DNA from: Ascaphus truei
Taxonomy: Eukaryota > Chordata > Amphibia > Anura > Ascaphidae
Length of the DNA stretch: 64,000 nt
Reading direction: 5' to 3'
Assembly (NCBI GenBank): GCA_036426205.1
Contig: CM071570.1
Span: forward strand, 509,523-573,522
Each line of letters opens with the position of its first letter. Within the stretch, counting starts at the first letter, position 1. Made by a program: the position numbers and the translations under genes. Positions 23,020 to 34,400 of the stretch are shown piece after piece. The notes below the pieces were generated by a model. That model saw nothing but the letters and a program-made list of their open reading frames with translations, was not told the origin of the DNA and searched no databases.

Positions 23020-23765
23020 CTGCTCTAAAGAGTGGTGGGTTCCTCAAAGTGCCACAGCAGCCCACACCGCTCTCCCATCAGATGCCACTGTCTAAGCTGC
23101 AGAAAGGCCTCATCCAGCTGCCTGACATGCTCTATTATACAATCATTGATATCTTTCTGGGGCTCATGGAGGCGCTCACGCATGTATAATGTGGAATTGG
23201 AGCTGGTAGGCACCATCATTATTAGCTGTGATTGGGCAGGTTGTTTTGCTCCTGCAGCTCAGACAGGGCATTGTGGGATGTGTGCGGTTGGCTAAAATTA
23301 GCACATGTTTTTCTGTGAAAATGCTCTGAACATTCTGACACTGAGTTAGGAAACACGTGACTGTCCCCCGCCACAAACCCAAGCTCAAGCGCCCTTAGAG
23401 TAAGCCAACGCATTAGGACATTTTGTATTTACGATAAAACATTAGAAGCTGTGTGTGCCTTTCCTTCAAAACACTGCATATTTAAGGTTGCATGTCTACA
23501 GAATGTCTCGCTGCTGCAGATACCTACTGTCTTTTTTTTGATCAACTTTTGTCGCTTGACAATACTAAAATATACCGAATGGGCAGTAACGGTCAGGTAG
23601 TCACTGCCTCCATGACCACTCTTCCACGTGTCAGTATTGAGGTGTACCCTACTTCCCTCCGACCGTATAAGTGCCTCAACCACCGATGCAACAACTTTGC
23701 TGTACAGTTCAGAGAGCGCCATGCTAGAGAAATGTTGTAGGATCTGCTTGGGATGGTCCAATGTG
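23020..23765 (-). pseudogene. hAT (ZBED-type) transposase remnant
   Basis: The minus-strand frame at 23761-23429 contains VHLNTDTWKSG and SDYLTVTAHSVYF, resembling the start of the hAT transposase catalytic region (typically a TTDTWTS motif followed by a YLAVTAHWI-like strand). Frames further downstream include VTCFLTQCQNVQSI, which resembles the hAT CFAHTLNL segment. The reading frame shifts several times and the dimerisation domain is not visible. It is a decayed fragment. Confidence 0.55.
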
Positions 23766-23904
23766 GCTCAGCACTTTGTGTAAGTTGTCTTAAGACCTCA
23801 GATTCAACAAATTTGAAGAGACAAAAATATAGCAAGCATTTTAGCTAAATCGCAATTCAGCACCAGAATATTTTCATGGGTGCGGAATAATTCATTTATT
23901 TATT

Positions 23905-24210
23905 TATATATTGTATTGTATGTCTTTATGTATATAGCGCCAAAAGCGTACTCAGCGCTTCACAAAGAATACAGTACAGGGAATTATAATAATACATTAA
24001 GTGCAGCAAAATAAGACAATAGGAAAGGAATTCCCTGCCCCGAAGAGCTTACAATCTAAGAGGTTTAATGGGAAACTTACAGAGACAGCAGGTGAGGGAG
24101 TAAGTGCCGTTTTACCAGGAATAATTCATTGAGAGTTATCTCTCGTTTTCAAGTATGTCCTGGGCATAGAGTTATGATGATAAATACATGGTTACATTAA
24201 GTGAGCAGGG
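23905..24210. repeat. Dispersed SINE/MITE-like repeats
   Basis: 23920-24065 has TATATAGCGCCAAAAGCGT and ends GAGCTTACAATCTAAGAG, a layout that recurs in degenerate form at 40033-40180. 24112-24210 matches 1990-2090 (ACATTGAGAGTTACCTCTCG-type core). Both are non-coding. Confidence 0.6.
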
Positions 24211-24479
24211 TATACATTATATACAAGACATTGCATGCACAGTTAGAGATAATATATCTGTTTGGCGTATGTAACAGTTACAGACCCGATTAAAATGTGA
24301 GACAGCTTTAGTGTTGAAAGAACTTAGACTTAGAATGTGTTAACCCTTTCAAACCCCTCCATAGCGGTTTAGTTTTAGTTTTAGTTGCGGGCTGCAGCGG
24401 GTGTACTGGGGTGCTGCACATCTGGCGGCTCCTACCAGCACTAGGAGCAGAAGCACCGAAATCCTCTTTCCTTCAGCAG

Positions 24480-24830
24480 TTACTTTTTAAACGCATAAAT
24501 TGGTCTTTGGGAATTCCCTTAATCAGGGTTCTAGGGTGGCAGTTGTTCGCTCTCAAAAAAAAGTTGTTCTAGAGTTGTTTGTTTGGGAAATATCCATTTG
24601 GTTCTTAAGTGATAAGTTAAAAAATATCTAAATTGTTTATATGTTGATACTTATAAGTAAATGTGAAATGTAATCATTAGTGTTCAACAAGTTAATAAAT
24701 GATAACAGTGAAGTGACATCACTCTCCCATATAAATAACACATCGTCAATACAACGCAGATAAAAGACAATTTTATCCCTAAAGGGGTTCCCATCTCCAA
24801 ACAAGTGGAGCGACTCCCAACACCCCATTG
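24480..24830 (-). pseudogene. Penelope-like reverse transcriptase fragment
   Basis: The minus frame at 24828-24637 reads ESLHLFGDGNPF and RCIDDVLFIWES, similar to the same segment of the Penelope-like copy at 57930-58050, covering the RT catalytic Asp-Asp region. About 90 bases further along the minus strand (24545-24480) the frame encodes LIKGIPKDQFMRLK, the conserved segment that follows the RT. The region between is altered and there are stops, so it is dead. Confidence 0.7.
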
Positions 24831-24839
24831 TTTTTTTTA

Positions 24840-24935
24840 CAATGAATAGCTGCCACCCTAGAATCCTGATTAAGGAAATCCCTGAAGGCCAGTTTATGCG
24901 AATGAAAAGGAACTGCTCAGGGGAAGAGGATGTCG
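24840..24935 (+). pseudogene. Inverted Penelope-like fragment
   Basis: The + strand encodes CHPRILIKEIPEGQFMRMKR, the same conserved segment found on the minus strand at 24480-24545. The two pieces therefore form an inverted pair, suggesting two copies in opposite orientation or an inversion on insertion. Confidence 0.6.
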
Positions 24936-24939
24936 GAGT

Positions 24940-26900
24940 GCAGTCCTGGGACCTCCCCGGGAGGATCTCAGCCAGGACCTACAATATTACAACGTGACAT
25001 TGTGCATCGGAGGAAGTAAGGTACATGGACAGCTTACTCTTTTCAGCCATTATCACTGTGCCATTACTCTGCCTGAGGATTAGGGAATTACTAACATTCC
25101 TACATTACATGTAGAGTAGGACATACCATTATTGTAAGTGTTTACTTTAATGATTACTATATTGAGTGTTAATTAGACCTCACCCACCTTCCCCCGAGTG
25201 TTGAATTGTTCCCCTTTTCACTCACTGGACAGGTTTAATTTTGTGTTCAGTTTGTTTATTGAAGCAAATAATTAAATAATAATGTATTAAACTGTTAACA
25301 AAAGTACAACAATATAACAATGAGAGGGGGGGCTTCCACATAAGAAGTTTGTCTTTGCCTCTTTCTGTAAGAAAAAAACAACATGATAAGTATGCTATTA
25401 AATGCGTTGATCCTGTAGCTGCACACATTTTGCATTGCAGACAAACATTAGGTCCATTGATAATTCAAATGCACACATTTTCCAATAAAAGCACTTGCGC
25501 AGAATACTGACATCAGTCTTGTCTTTGGGGGAGAAGGGGTGGGGTTTACGCTGCTTTTTGCTGCCTGATGCTAGTGATGTCATATTTTTCTGTTAGAATA
25601 ATAACATGATTTTGGGATTAGGCAAACATTAGATACAGTATTAGATCCATCATTGTCCAGCATTATTCTCCCCTCAAATGCATTGCGTGTCGGAGCACCA
25701 AGATGGAGCTGCAGCGTAACGCAAATATAGCTGTTAGCTTTTTTTTTAACGTGTGGTTTGGGTTTGGTGAACACATCTTGCAAAAATGCAAAAAAAAAAT
25801 AGTTGCTCATATTTTGAATTGCCTAAGAAGGGTCGGGAGAATCTATAAAACCTCAAAAACATTACATACCGTAATACAGTATAAAAGAAGATATAGCCAG
25901 TGCTGTCAGACATTACCGCTCCATCCATTGTGCTTCTGAGCAACGAACCGCGTCTGGAGCTCAATGCAAGCAAAGAAACGCGCAGTTTGGGAATTAGGAA
26001 CATGGAAGAGTGACCCGAGTCATTGCTTTACAGGCTCCCACTGCAGCCCCACCCAGCATGAATATTGGGAGCCCCCCATCCTTTCCACTGAGCGTTCGTT
26101 CCTGAGCTGGGTTTATCCTCTGCAACAAAGGTGTCAATACATGCCTGCAACACACTGAACACATGCATTGTGCAGAGCCATTGTCACTCTGTCGTCACTC
26201 TGCCTGTGGATTTGGAGATTAGTAGCACATCTGAATAAAGATACGTGAGTTGTGCTCCATTTCCCTCATCCTGGGTTTTGTTACCAAAAGACCAATTTGA
26301 ATAACCTTTTCACACCCCATCAAATAAAAAATGATAGGACAATTATTTATTACTACAGTACAGTACTGTATCCCTATTGTCATCCCAATTATTTAAATAA
26401 CTACTGGAAACACTTTTAATATGTATGGTTTATGTAATTGTTTCAGGTTTCTACACATTGCAGTCATTCTTTATCCTCTTCACTAGATCATCTTTCCTAG
26501 CAGGTTTCACTTGCTGATGCAGATGATGTTTTAATGCATGTAAGATTAATTATATGGGGTTCAAAATAGGGCATCTGTAACAACATTGCAGATCGGGTAG
26601 ACAGATTGTTGGGAGGGGATGGGGCTGACCCTGAAAGCTTGGAACAAGTTGGCAACAATGAAAAGTTAAATTCAGATGCAGAATTCTAAAAATGATTTCA
26701 GGGATCTAGGCCGCAAGCTTAATGCATGGACCACGAAGGAAGTATTTTCAGAAACCCTATGAGTGCCATTCACAACCACAGGGATGTAGTTGGATATTAG
26801 GGAGGTTAATTCTTGGCTAAGAAATGGGTGTAGGAAGAAAAGTTTGGGGTTTTTAGAGAACTGGAAGTCCTTCTCTGAGAGGTGCTATCTTTATAGTAGG
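24940..26900. other. Non-coding interval
   Basis: No exon or named repeat is supported. A TATA-like CAGTATAAAAGAAG lies at about 25877-25890 without a convincing downstream frame. Short frames on either strand carry no recognisable domain. Confidence 0.5.
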
Positions 26901-26910
26901 GATGGATTGT

Positions 26911-28003
26911 TGTCACGGGAAGCAAGGTTAGTTACACCTTTTTACCAGGCCATACATTGAGGAAAACAAGGTAATGAAATTAATTGTATTTTATTCGCGT
27001 AAATTCGCTTACACACAATGACACAAAATATAGACAAAAAGACACACTTACTTTGGGACTGGAGTTGAAAACTAAACTTTCCTAGGTGCAGGGAACTCTA
27101 TAGAAGAGTTTTACCCCGACCGGGATTTAGCCCATAATCTCCTGGAACCCAAATCGGCAAAAAGATCCACACGCCACCGCTACGTTCTCTTCTGAGAACC
27201 TTGTCCCTCCTGACCCGCGAGTTACTCCCAAATCTCTTGGAACTCAAATCGGCATAAAATCCCAGACGCGACCGCTATGATCGTTTCTGAGAACTTGGGC
27301 GCAAAATTCAGGACTTAGACTCTGGTGGGCAGGCTTTTCAAGATTGAAATCGAAGCCGGTTGCTCTGCTGTCCACACAGAAGCAACTTTGAAAAGCCGCC
27401 CGCGCTCTTACTACCGGAGAACTCCAATTTGATTGGCTCACAGATTCTTATAGTATTCTGAGTTTCATTCACAAAACTCAGCAGCGAATGGAACGCGTTG
27501 GAAATTTCCCAAGCAACCAATCAGAGCCAACCGGGCTAGAAAAGCCGGGTCAGCGGGAAATCTGAAATAGCCAAGGGACATGCGCAAGCTTGCCACCTCT
27601 CTCCCTGGCTATCTCAGGCTCCACCAGGTCCGGCAGAGTAAGTGGCATCCTGTTTGGACATCGGTTCCGAATTTAAAGAACATGTTTCATTTAATAAACT
27701 ATATATTCACAATACTCCTGAGTCTTGGGGAGCAGGGGACAGAAAGGGAAGTATGTTGTAGTATTATTTCTATCTGCCTTATTCCCCATAAACTATCTTT
27801 TGGACTCAGTCGGAAATCAATGCTTGCTAGCACGCTCGGAAAGGGAAAAACACAAAAAATACTTTTATTGCAGACACTACAACAGAATGGTACAATGTTA
27901 CTGGGCCCAAGAGCTAACCCTCTTGGACCCTTATAAACAGATCAGGGGTAACCAAAACAGGCTTAACCTTTATTTGAAAGCTTGGTTACCCACTACGGTC
28001 ACT
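26911..28003 (-). mobile_element. Gypsy-type 3' LTR, minus strand
   Basis: Read on the minus strand it begins GTGACCGTAGTGGGTAACC right after a purine tract (GAGGGGGAGG at about 28004-28013), the polypurine tract expected at the 3' LTR, and ends TTCCCGTGACA at 26911. Its sequence (GTTAGCTCTTGGGCCC block, ACCGGCTTCGATTTC, CACCTAGGAAAG-TAGTTTTCAA) matches the LTRs at 16327-19977. About 1.09 kb; compared with those it lacks a 300-400 bp central segment. Confidence 0.8.
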
Positions 28004-28017
28004 CCTCCCCCTCAAGA

Positions 28018-28570
28018 TTAAGGCTCAGAGGCAGTCACCTCATGAGGTGGCTCCACAAGCCTGTATGTCCTTGAAGCTTTTGGCTCGCTGGGGATGTCCT
28101 GTTGGGAGAGTCCATCGGCATTACCATGCTCACTACTCTTCTTGTGCTGTATGGAAAAGTCAAACTCCAGAAGGGCGAGGCTCCAGCGAATTAACTTACC
28201 AGTCTCCCCCAACACCCTCTGTAACGAGCATAGGGGATTGTGATCAGTGATCACAGTAAATGACCGGCCATACAAATAGAACTGCAGTTTCTTGAGTGCC
28301 CATACAATGGCCAAGCGTTATTTTTCAATAGTGGCATAAGCCACTTCTCTGGGCAGCAACTTCCTGCTCAGGAACAATGGGGTGTTCACCCTCCTCCTCG
28401 CCCACCTGGCTGAGTATAGCACCGATACCATAGTCAGAGTTATCGGTCTGTACAAGGAAATATTTGCTGTAATCAGCTGCTGCCAGGATGCTGTAGTACA
28501 GGATGTGAGTACTATAGAGGTGCTCTGGTGCTGCTACTCTACAGGAGAGCTTCCCAGTCTCCAAGTGTGT
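28018..28570 (-). pseudogene. Gypsy RT end and RNase H fragment
   Basis: On the minus strand, 28564-28325 encodes the end of a reverse transcriptase region (FLVQTDNSDYGIGAILSQ), and 28314-28018 an RNase H (AIVWALKKLQFYLYGRSF, then VITDHNPL, then HGNADGLSQQ). They are separated by a frameshift and the frame stops 15 bases before the LTR purine tract. Integrase, which should follow RNase H in Gypsy, is missing, and everything upstream of the RT end is absent. It is a deleted copy continuing directly into the LTR at 26911-28003. Confidence 0.85.
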
Positions 28571-29140
28571 GGTCAGTACTTTATAGAAGCGAAGACATGC
28601 ACACAGAGAAGCCTCTATGGCGTATTACCCTTATTATAGTTACAATGTCTAGAAGAGAAAAATAATACTTGTACAATTAAAAACGTATTTACAGTTTATC
28701 TGTGTTTGGAGTCTCAGTGAAACCCCTGCATGCTGGTATCTTCAGCTGGAAACGCTGACTCCTGGAGCCGTCAGTAGATGTGTATTCTCCTGCACTTCCC
28801 GTTCTGGTCGCTATTACATCTCAGACACCACACGTGGTGTCTCTACTTCCTCCCTCATATTGGTTCCTACAATAGGCCAGGTGACTGCACGCTCTGTCTA
28901 AGCCTTTGCATTTCATAACTCAGCACAGGGCGCATTTTGGACAGAGCAGGGCATTAAGCATGATTGATGATCAGTGTGCAGTTTAGGGTTGTGACCATCC
29001 TGCTTGTCGGGGGCTAAAGTACCAGGGCTGTTACAGCATGTGTTAACTGCAGAGGATTCAAGCTACTGCACAGCTCGGCCGGGACTTTTGCAGGCAGTGA
29101 GATGGGTCTCACGCATGCGCAAGATCGACATAACTACTAC
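28571..29140. other. Non-coding interval
   Basis: No gene is supported. A near-palindrome GACACCACACGTGGTGTC lies at about 28831-28848. Confidence 0.5.
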
Positions 29141-29395
29141 GCGATCACAACTCAATTTGCTTGCGCTCTGACCGAAGCAGTCAGAATCTATCATGATGCC
29201 CATTCGCAGTTCTGACTATAGGATGCGATCACAAGGCATAGTACTGGCACACGGACTGAAACCACAAGAATCCATCATGATGCGCAGGTGCAGTTCTGAT
29301 CTTATGACACGTTCACATTACGCAGTGCTACCACATGGATTGAAATAACAAGAACTTATCATGATGCTCTTGCTCAGTTTTGACCAATTTTGAAC
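29100..29395. repeat. Degenerate tandem repeat, about 84-bp unit
   Basis: Successive units contain AAGAATC-ATCATGATGC and GCAGTTCTGA at matching offsets near 29188, 29270 and 29352. Three recognisable units plus a weaker one before them. Confidence 0.65.
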
Positions 29396-29469
29396 TATTG
29401 AGGCCACCATAGTCAGTTGTTTTTGAAGCTGTTTAGGAGCCAATTAGGCTTCTTGGCATCTCTATGCAA

Positions 29470-30340
29470 AGTAGCAGAGTCTTAGGTCTTGACCCCGCTG
29501 CCTACTACTGCGTCCGCTGTGGCGGACGCTGCACGGACGAGAGCCCTCCCCTCAATGGCGCCGGGCCCGCTGCGAGGGGGGGCCACAGTGCTGAGGCGAG
29601 AGTTGCTCCTGCTCTCAATAGAATTGAGAGCAGGACTCGCGTCGAGCGATACGGCACGCCCCCCGGCGGTTCAGCCATTGAGGGCGAACCTGCCGGGTGA
29701 TGTCATGGCCGCGCCCCCGTCACTCCCCCGCCACGCCCCCCCCGGTCTCTCTTCCTGCAGCTCCCTGCAGACCAGGTAATCGGCTGCACGCGCCGCCAAT
29801 CTCGCGGGCGCGCGATGCAGCTGAGTTACCGGGGCCTTAGCCTTATACACTGCTATTAGAGCTTGATAATGGATCAGGAGGTCCAAAGTGTCGCTCTATT
29901 TTTTAAATGTTTTTGATGGTAAAAAAACATCTACTATTTCTTCAGTGAGTGCTGCTGTCTTGTTTTTGTTTCAACCCCCGGCGGGGGTTGGGGCGGCTTG
30001 CGTGACAGCGCTAACCGCGATCTGCGGTCTCCAGGAGAGAGGGAAGCTTGCGACGGGAGGGGCGTGGTCGGGGATTTGCGGGGGTGTGGCCATCACATCA
30101 CGAGGCTGGTTCGCCCTCATTGGATGAACCGCCGGTGGGGGCGTGGCCACGCCTCCATCGCAAGGTTTAAACTCAATTTCATTGCGTTGTAAAAAACCCT
30201 GCAGTACGGCGTGGCTGCACCTTCAGCGTGAAGGTGACTACTGGGCCCTTCCCCATTGAGGGGCGGTGCTTACACGCACAGCGCACGCCGCGCCGCGCCG
30301 TGCACTGTGGCAGTTACTGGGACCGCAGCCTTACTTCCTC
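29470..30340. repeat. GC-rich foldback region
   Basis: An inverted pair of about 120-180 bp: 29655-29790 (CGGCGGTTCAGCCATTGAGGG and following) against 30010-30150 (CCTCATTGGATGAACCGCCGG). A second, tighter hairpin lies inside the left part (GCTCCTGCTCTCAAT / ATTGAGAGCAGGA, about 29606-29636). CpG-rich, probably a MITE family; the open frames here are compositional. Confidence 0.65.
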
Positions 30341-30748
30341 AGGGCTGGTGACAGGGAGGAGAGAGACCATGAGTTGCCATAGTGACCAGCACTGGAATAC
30401 AAACTGAAGTTTGACAATACAGAGACAATTTGATGACAAAATCCACAAATTAATATAGTTAATTAGTTAATATAGTTTCCAATTTTGTTTGGCCTGTGTT
30501 TCATTCCGTGTTATGAATCTTTTTTCTATTAGGTTTATTCTCTCGTCCCACAATGCGGTGTAAAATATAGCGTTTTCATAGTTATTTACTGTATTTAGTG
30601 ATTTCCTCTCAATGGGGCTTAAAACCCGTAAAACAATAAAATCTATCAGTAAACACTAAAATATGTTCACAGCACTCACAAATTACAAGTAGAAATGGAA
30701 TAAGCTAAACTAATGTAATCAGAAAAATAGAACACAAAAACCCTAAAG

Positions 30749-30749
<1 letters not shown>

Positions 30750-30817
<68 letters not shown>
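30750..30817. repeat. (GT)n microsatellite
   Basis: About 34 uninterrupted GT units. Confidence 0.98.
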
Positions 30818-30818
<1 letters not shown>

Positions 30819-31069
30819 TTAGTGTTTTTTTCTCATTGGGGCACAAGCCCTTGAAACAATGAAATCTATCAGTTCAAAAAATATCATAGGAGCAAATGTT
30901 AAACTATTAAAGAAACCAAGCACACGATAAAATTACACACACATATAGGATCAATAGAATAGAGAATTGAAGGATACTGTACTGTAAGAATTGAATGTAG
31001 GATAGGTTTTGCTTCACTCATTAGATACCTGGATAAAGAGATAAGTAAGGTGTCAGGTAGCAAGAACGG

Positions 31070-32659
31070 TGTGACAGTGAATGGGTACCCAGGCCATGAA
31101 ATAAAGGCATTCTGCTCGGCTGGGTTCCCCTAAGTCAGATAAAGTGACTGTAGAGTCTCAGTTCTGCAGCCCAGGGCTGGCTGCAGTCCTATTTAATATG
31201 TGATAATATGTCTAAACTGTGCCAGCAAGGAATAAAGAGCCTCTAGCACTGTTTAAAGGGTATTTGGATAAGCGTGTCTGTGGTTATGTGGTCGGGCCCG
31301 GCATTACAACACTGTATCACTGTGTAACCGCAGACAAGCAAGGGAAGCCTTAACTGCAAGCTAAATTGGTTAAGTGGTCTGCGGTCATGAAAAGATGTCG
31401 GATCGCATCAATGTATAATGTGGTCTCATCATTCAATTAAGGTCAATTGGTAAAGTGCGTCTGCGGTTAATGATTGAGGCCGGCATTGCAACATTGCATC
31501 CTGACCCCAAACCGGAAAACGGGAAAGTTAAACCCCAAACCACATCACAGCCTACACATAAGTAACCAGCTAACTTCTGATAGGAAAGTCCTAGCTTTCT
31601 AATGTTTGGTATGCAGAGTGCTAAGGGGTAGACATATAATCAGTTATGAGTTATATATAGTTATGAGACTGTAACATTTATTTAAAGGCATAAATGAGAA
31701 GTAGCTTTGAGTTTAGTATTTTAAGGTTATAGGAACCAGGACATTTACATTTCAGTCAGGCAGGACAGCGGATACATTAAGTATTCACCATTGTCATTTA
31801 TGATCAGGGATGAGACATGAATAATGTCAATCAGGGCTTCTGAGACTCTCTGTGGAGCTGACTCCAGAGGGTCTGCAAAAGTCCGGGGCTTCAAAACACA
31901 CCGATTGGGGAAAGTGCTAAATGTCAGGAAACATATATAAACAGTTTGCTTACCAGATGTCCGGGCATCCTGGGGAAAGGTAGATATTCTGCCGCCGTGC
32001 AAGGGGGCTTAGTCTGGTATGCTAAGCGGGTTAAGTGTGAAGTTAGCGCATGACCCTTGGCATACCGTGAAGCCCTTTGCCCGGCTGCAGGAACTGTTGG
32101 CAAACTTGCCATTGGGTGGGAATTTGCTTCCCACGCCAAGATTGGCTGTGTATTACCCAGATAGGCTTGGGAGGGTGTTATAAGCCCGTGCAGGCTATCG
32201 GTGAGTGTTCAACTGTGTTCTTCTGTGATCCATCGGAAGGTATAGCATGCGGTACAGAGACGATTATATCGCAACCAAGGATTGTATCCGCTACGAAAGT
32301 TCGCTAGAACTAAGGACTTGGAAACTAATTCTGCAAGCGCAGAACGAAGATATTTATTTCGGCGGAGAAACAGGGGCTGCAAGCGGCGGCCCTAGCCAAA
32401 GACGGTTTCGTGTCTCTTGATGCATATCAACCCTGCTCCTGGGAATTGAGACCTAGAGGCTGCATTTCGTGAACTTTCGTTCTGGAAACCATTTATTTAG
32501 TTTTACCTCATTCTCGTAAGTGTTATTTTGTGTTAAACGTATATAAATAAAGCAGTGTGTGCTTCTTGTGTGAATAAATTACAATTTATTTTATCTCACA
32601 TTTTGTTCAATCAAAGGATCCAGGTATTTTTGTGGGATTAGCACTGGTCTCCTGTGACA
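31070..32659 (+). mobile_element. Solo LTR (TGTGACAG...TGTGACA) with degenerate 5-bp duplication
   Basis: Starts TGTGACAGTGAATGGGTACC and ends CTCCTGTGACA. The five bases outside are AACGG on the left (31065-31069) and AACGA on the right (32660-32664), a target duplication with one change. Start and end resemble the LTR at 45559-47572 (GGCTGCAGTCCT block near the start, TTCAATCAAAGGAT before the end). An AATAAA lies near 32547. No internal region, so it is a recombined single LTR of 1590 bp. Confidence 0.8.
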
Positions 32660-32789
32660 AACGAGTCTGGTTAGATAACCAGTCTGGTCTCAGCACTCTA
32701 TACCAGCTGTAATCTGCACAGCCTATGTGGAAGTCCCAGGTAAAAGAGCATTGCAATATTCCACGCATGAGGACACAAAGGCACGAACC

Positions 32790-34400
32790 ACTGTGTAGCC
32801 CCGAGGTAATTTTTGACTTTCTGGCCCCCCTCCGCGAGTGCCGTGCGGTAGCGGGTGCCGCCGGAGGCTGCGACGGACCCGCCGGCACTTCGCGAGGGTG
32901 GGGGCCAGTGCAGGGAGTAGCGCGTTGCCCTGCGGTGCAGGCCGGTTGCCGGGGACGCGATCGGGCCGTCGCTAGGGCCGCGATCGCGTTGCCACCGGCC
33001 CGGCTTGTAAAGGAGAGGGCGCCGCCATTGCGCGTTAGCTCGCGCATGCGCAGTAGGCAGAAAGTGCAGGGAAGGCCCCAGAGAGATCGCGCAAGAGTAG
33101 GGAAGTGTAGGAAAGGGTTGTGGCGGCCATTGGTAGTTCGCGCATGCGCGGGAGAAGCGCGCACGCGGCCCCAATACTCAGGCAGCCCCCTGGGAACTAC
33201 AATTCCCAGGAGGCATAGGGAGACAGGCACCAGGTGCCTGATAGCGGCCAATAGGGCTGGAGGAAGCTCAGCCCGGGAATATAGATACATTTCCCGGGCT
33301 TGGCAGAGTCAGTCTGCACGAGGAGAAGGAAGGAGTAGGAAGGATGTAGGGAGCGCGTGGCTCCTGCACCAGGTAAGGGTTCTCCTTAGATCCCCAGGCA
33401 GGCCCCAATTCCCGGTAAGGGCAGGGGGTAACTGAAAAGGGACGGCCCTAGATAAGGAGGTTACCCTTAGGTGCGGAAGGTGCAGTTTGGCAGTGCCACA
33501 GCGGATAGGGCTGTGCGCACTGGCAAATAGGCACAGTGTGCAAGCAGTGGATTTGCTGCGGGATTCAGGTGGCTGTGCGTGAGTGCAACTGTGTGTGTGT
33601 GTGTGTGTCGCTGCATGTGCTGGGCGCAGTGTGTGCAGCGTGTGTGAATACCTGCAGGCTGACAGTGAGAGCTGTGTGTCTGCTGCAGGTGTTAGGAGTT
33701 GCGAGTAGCTAGTGAGTTACAGATAGGATTAAGGACTGGGTAGCTAGGGGAGGGGGCAGGTTATTGTTCCACAGGCCCTAGGAGTTTTCCCCAAGCCACC
33801 CCAGGTTGCGGTTCAACAGGGACAGGCCCTAGGTTAGGGTCCCTGTCACGTTAGGGATAGATAGGGATAGCGGCGGTTGCTGTTCCCGTGCGACGGTGTG
33901 TTACCGAGAGACGGTTGAGTTCCCGGGAAGCGGTGGGACCCTCGTTGGGGTCCACGGAGAGAAGTACCTGGATAGGATCAGACGGACGTCTGACCCTTTT
34001 AGAAGAGAGTGTGGCGGTCCCGAGCATCGGAGTGCTCGGAAGGTACTTCTGTATTATAAGTGCACCAACAGGCCTATTCATATAGTGACTGCGCAGTCAC
34101 CCACGACCTCCGTAGGAGTACGGGACATTGGGTGTGGGGGATCACAGGACACTGGGTGGGAACACCAGACATTGGGCTGAGGTGATATGGTTAAGGTGAT
34201 GCGGATAGAGCATGATGTTATGTACTGTGTTATACGTTCTCAAGTAAAGTGTTAGTTATTGTTTTATCGTTATGTGTGTTATTGTATTTCTTACCCAGGG
34301 CTATCTTTCGTAACGGGGATCCTGGGTAAGTGGAGGCGCTGCACCAGGTAATGGTAAGGGTTTCCCCAGGCTCCCAGCTAGCGGAGACTCAGATCTCCTG
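32790..34400. other. CpG-rich block with hairpins, possible LTR or promoter
   Basis: 32820-33310 is strongly GC- and CpG-rich with two long hairpins: 32821-32908 (CTGGCCCCCCTCCGCGAGTG against CACTTCGCGAGGGTGGGGGCCAG) and about 32940-33003 (around GCGATCGGG/CCGCGATCGCG). It is followed by moderately GC-rich sequence with direct-repeat CTGCACCAGGTAA words at 33364 and 34340. It could be a long LTR or a CpG island of a neighbouring gene; no TATA box, exon or bounding duplication was found. The frames of 158-236 codons on both strands are stop-poor because of composition. Confidence 0.35.

Noticed and set aside
32607..33435. Frames of 158-236 codons on both strands
   Set aside because: CpG-rich sequence with few stops on either strand, no known motif, and part of one lies in the end of the solo LTR.
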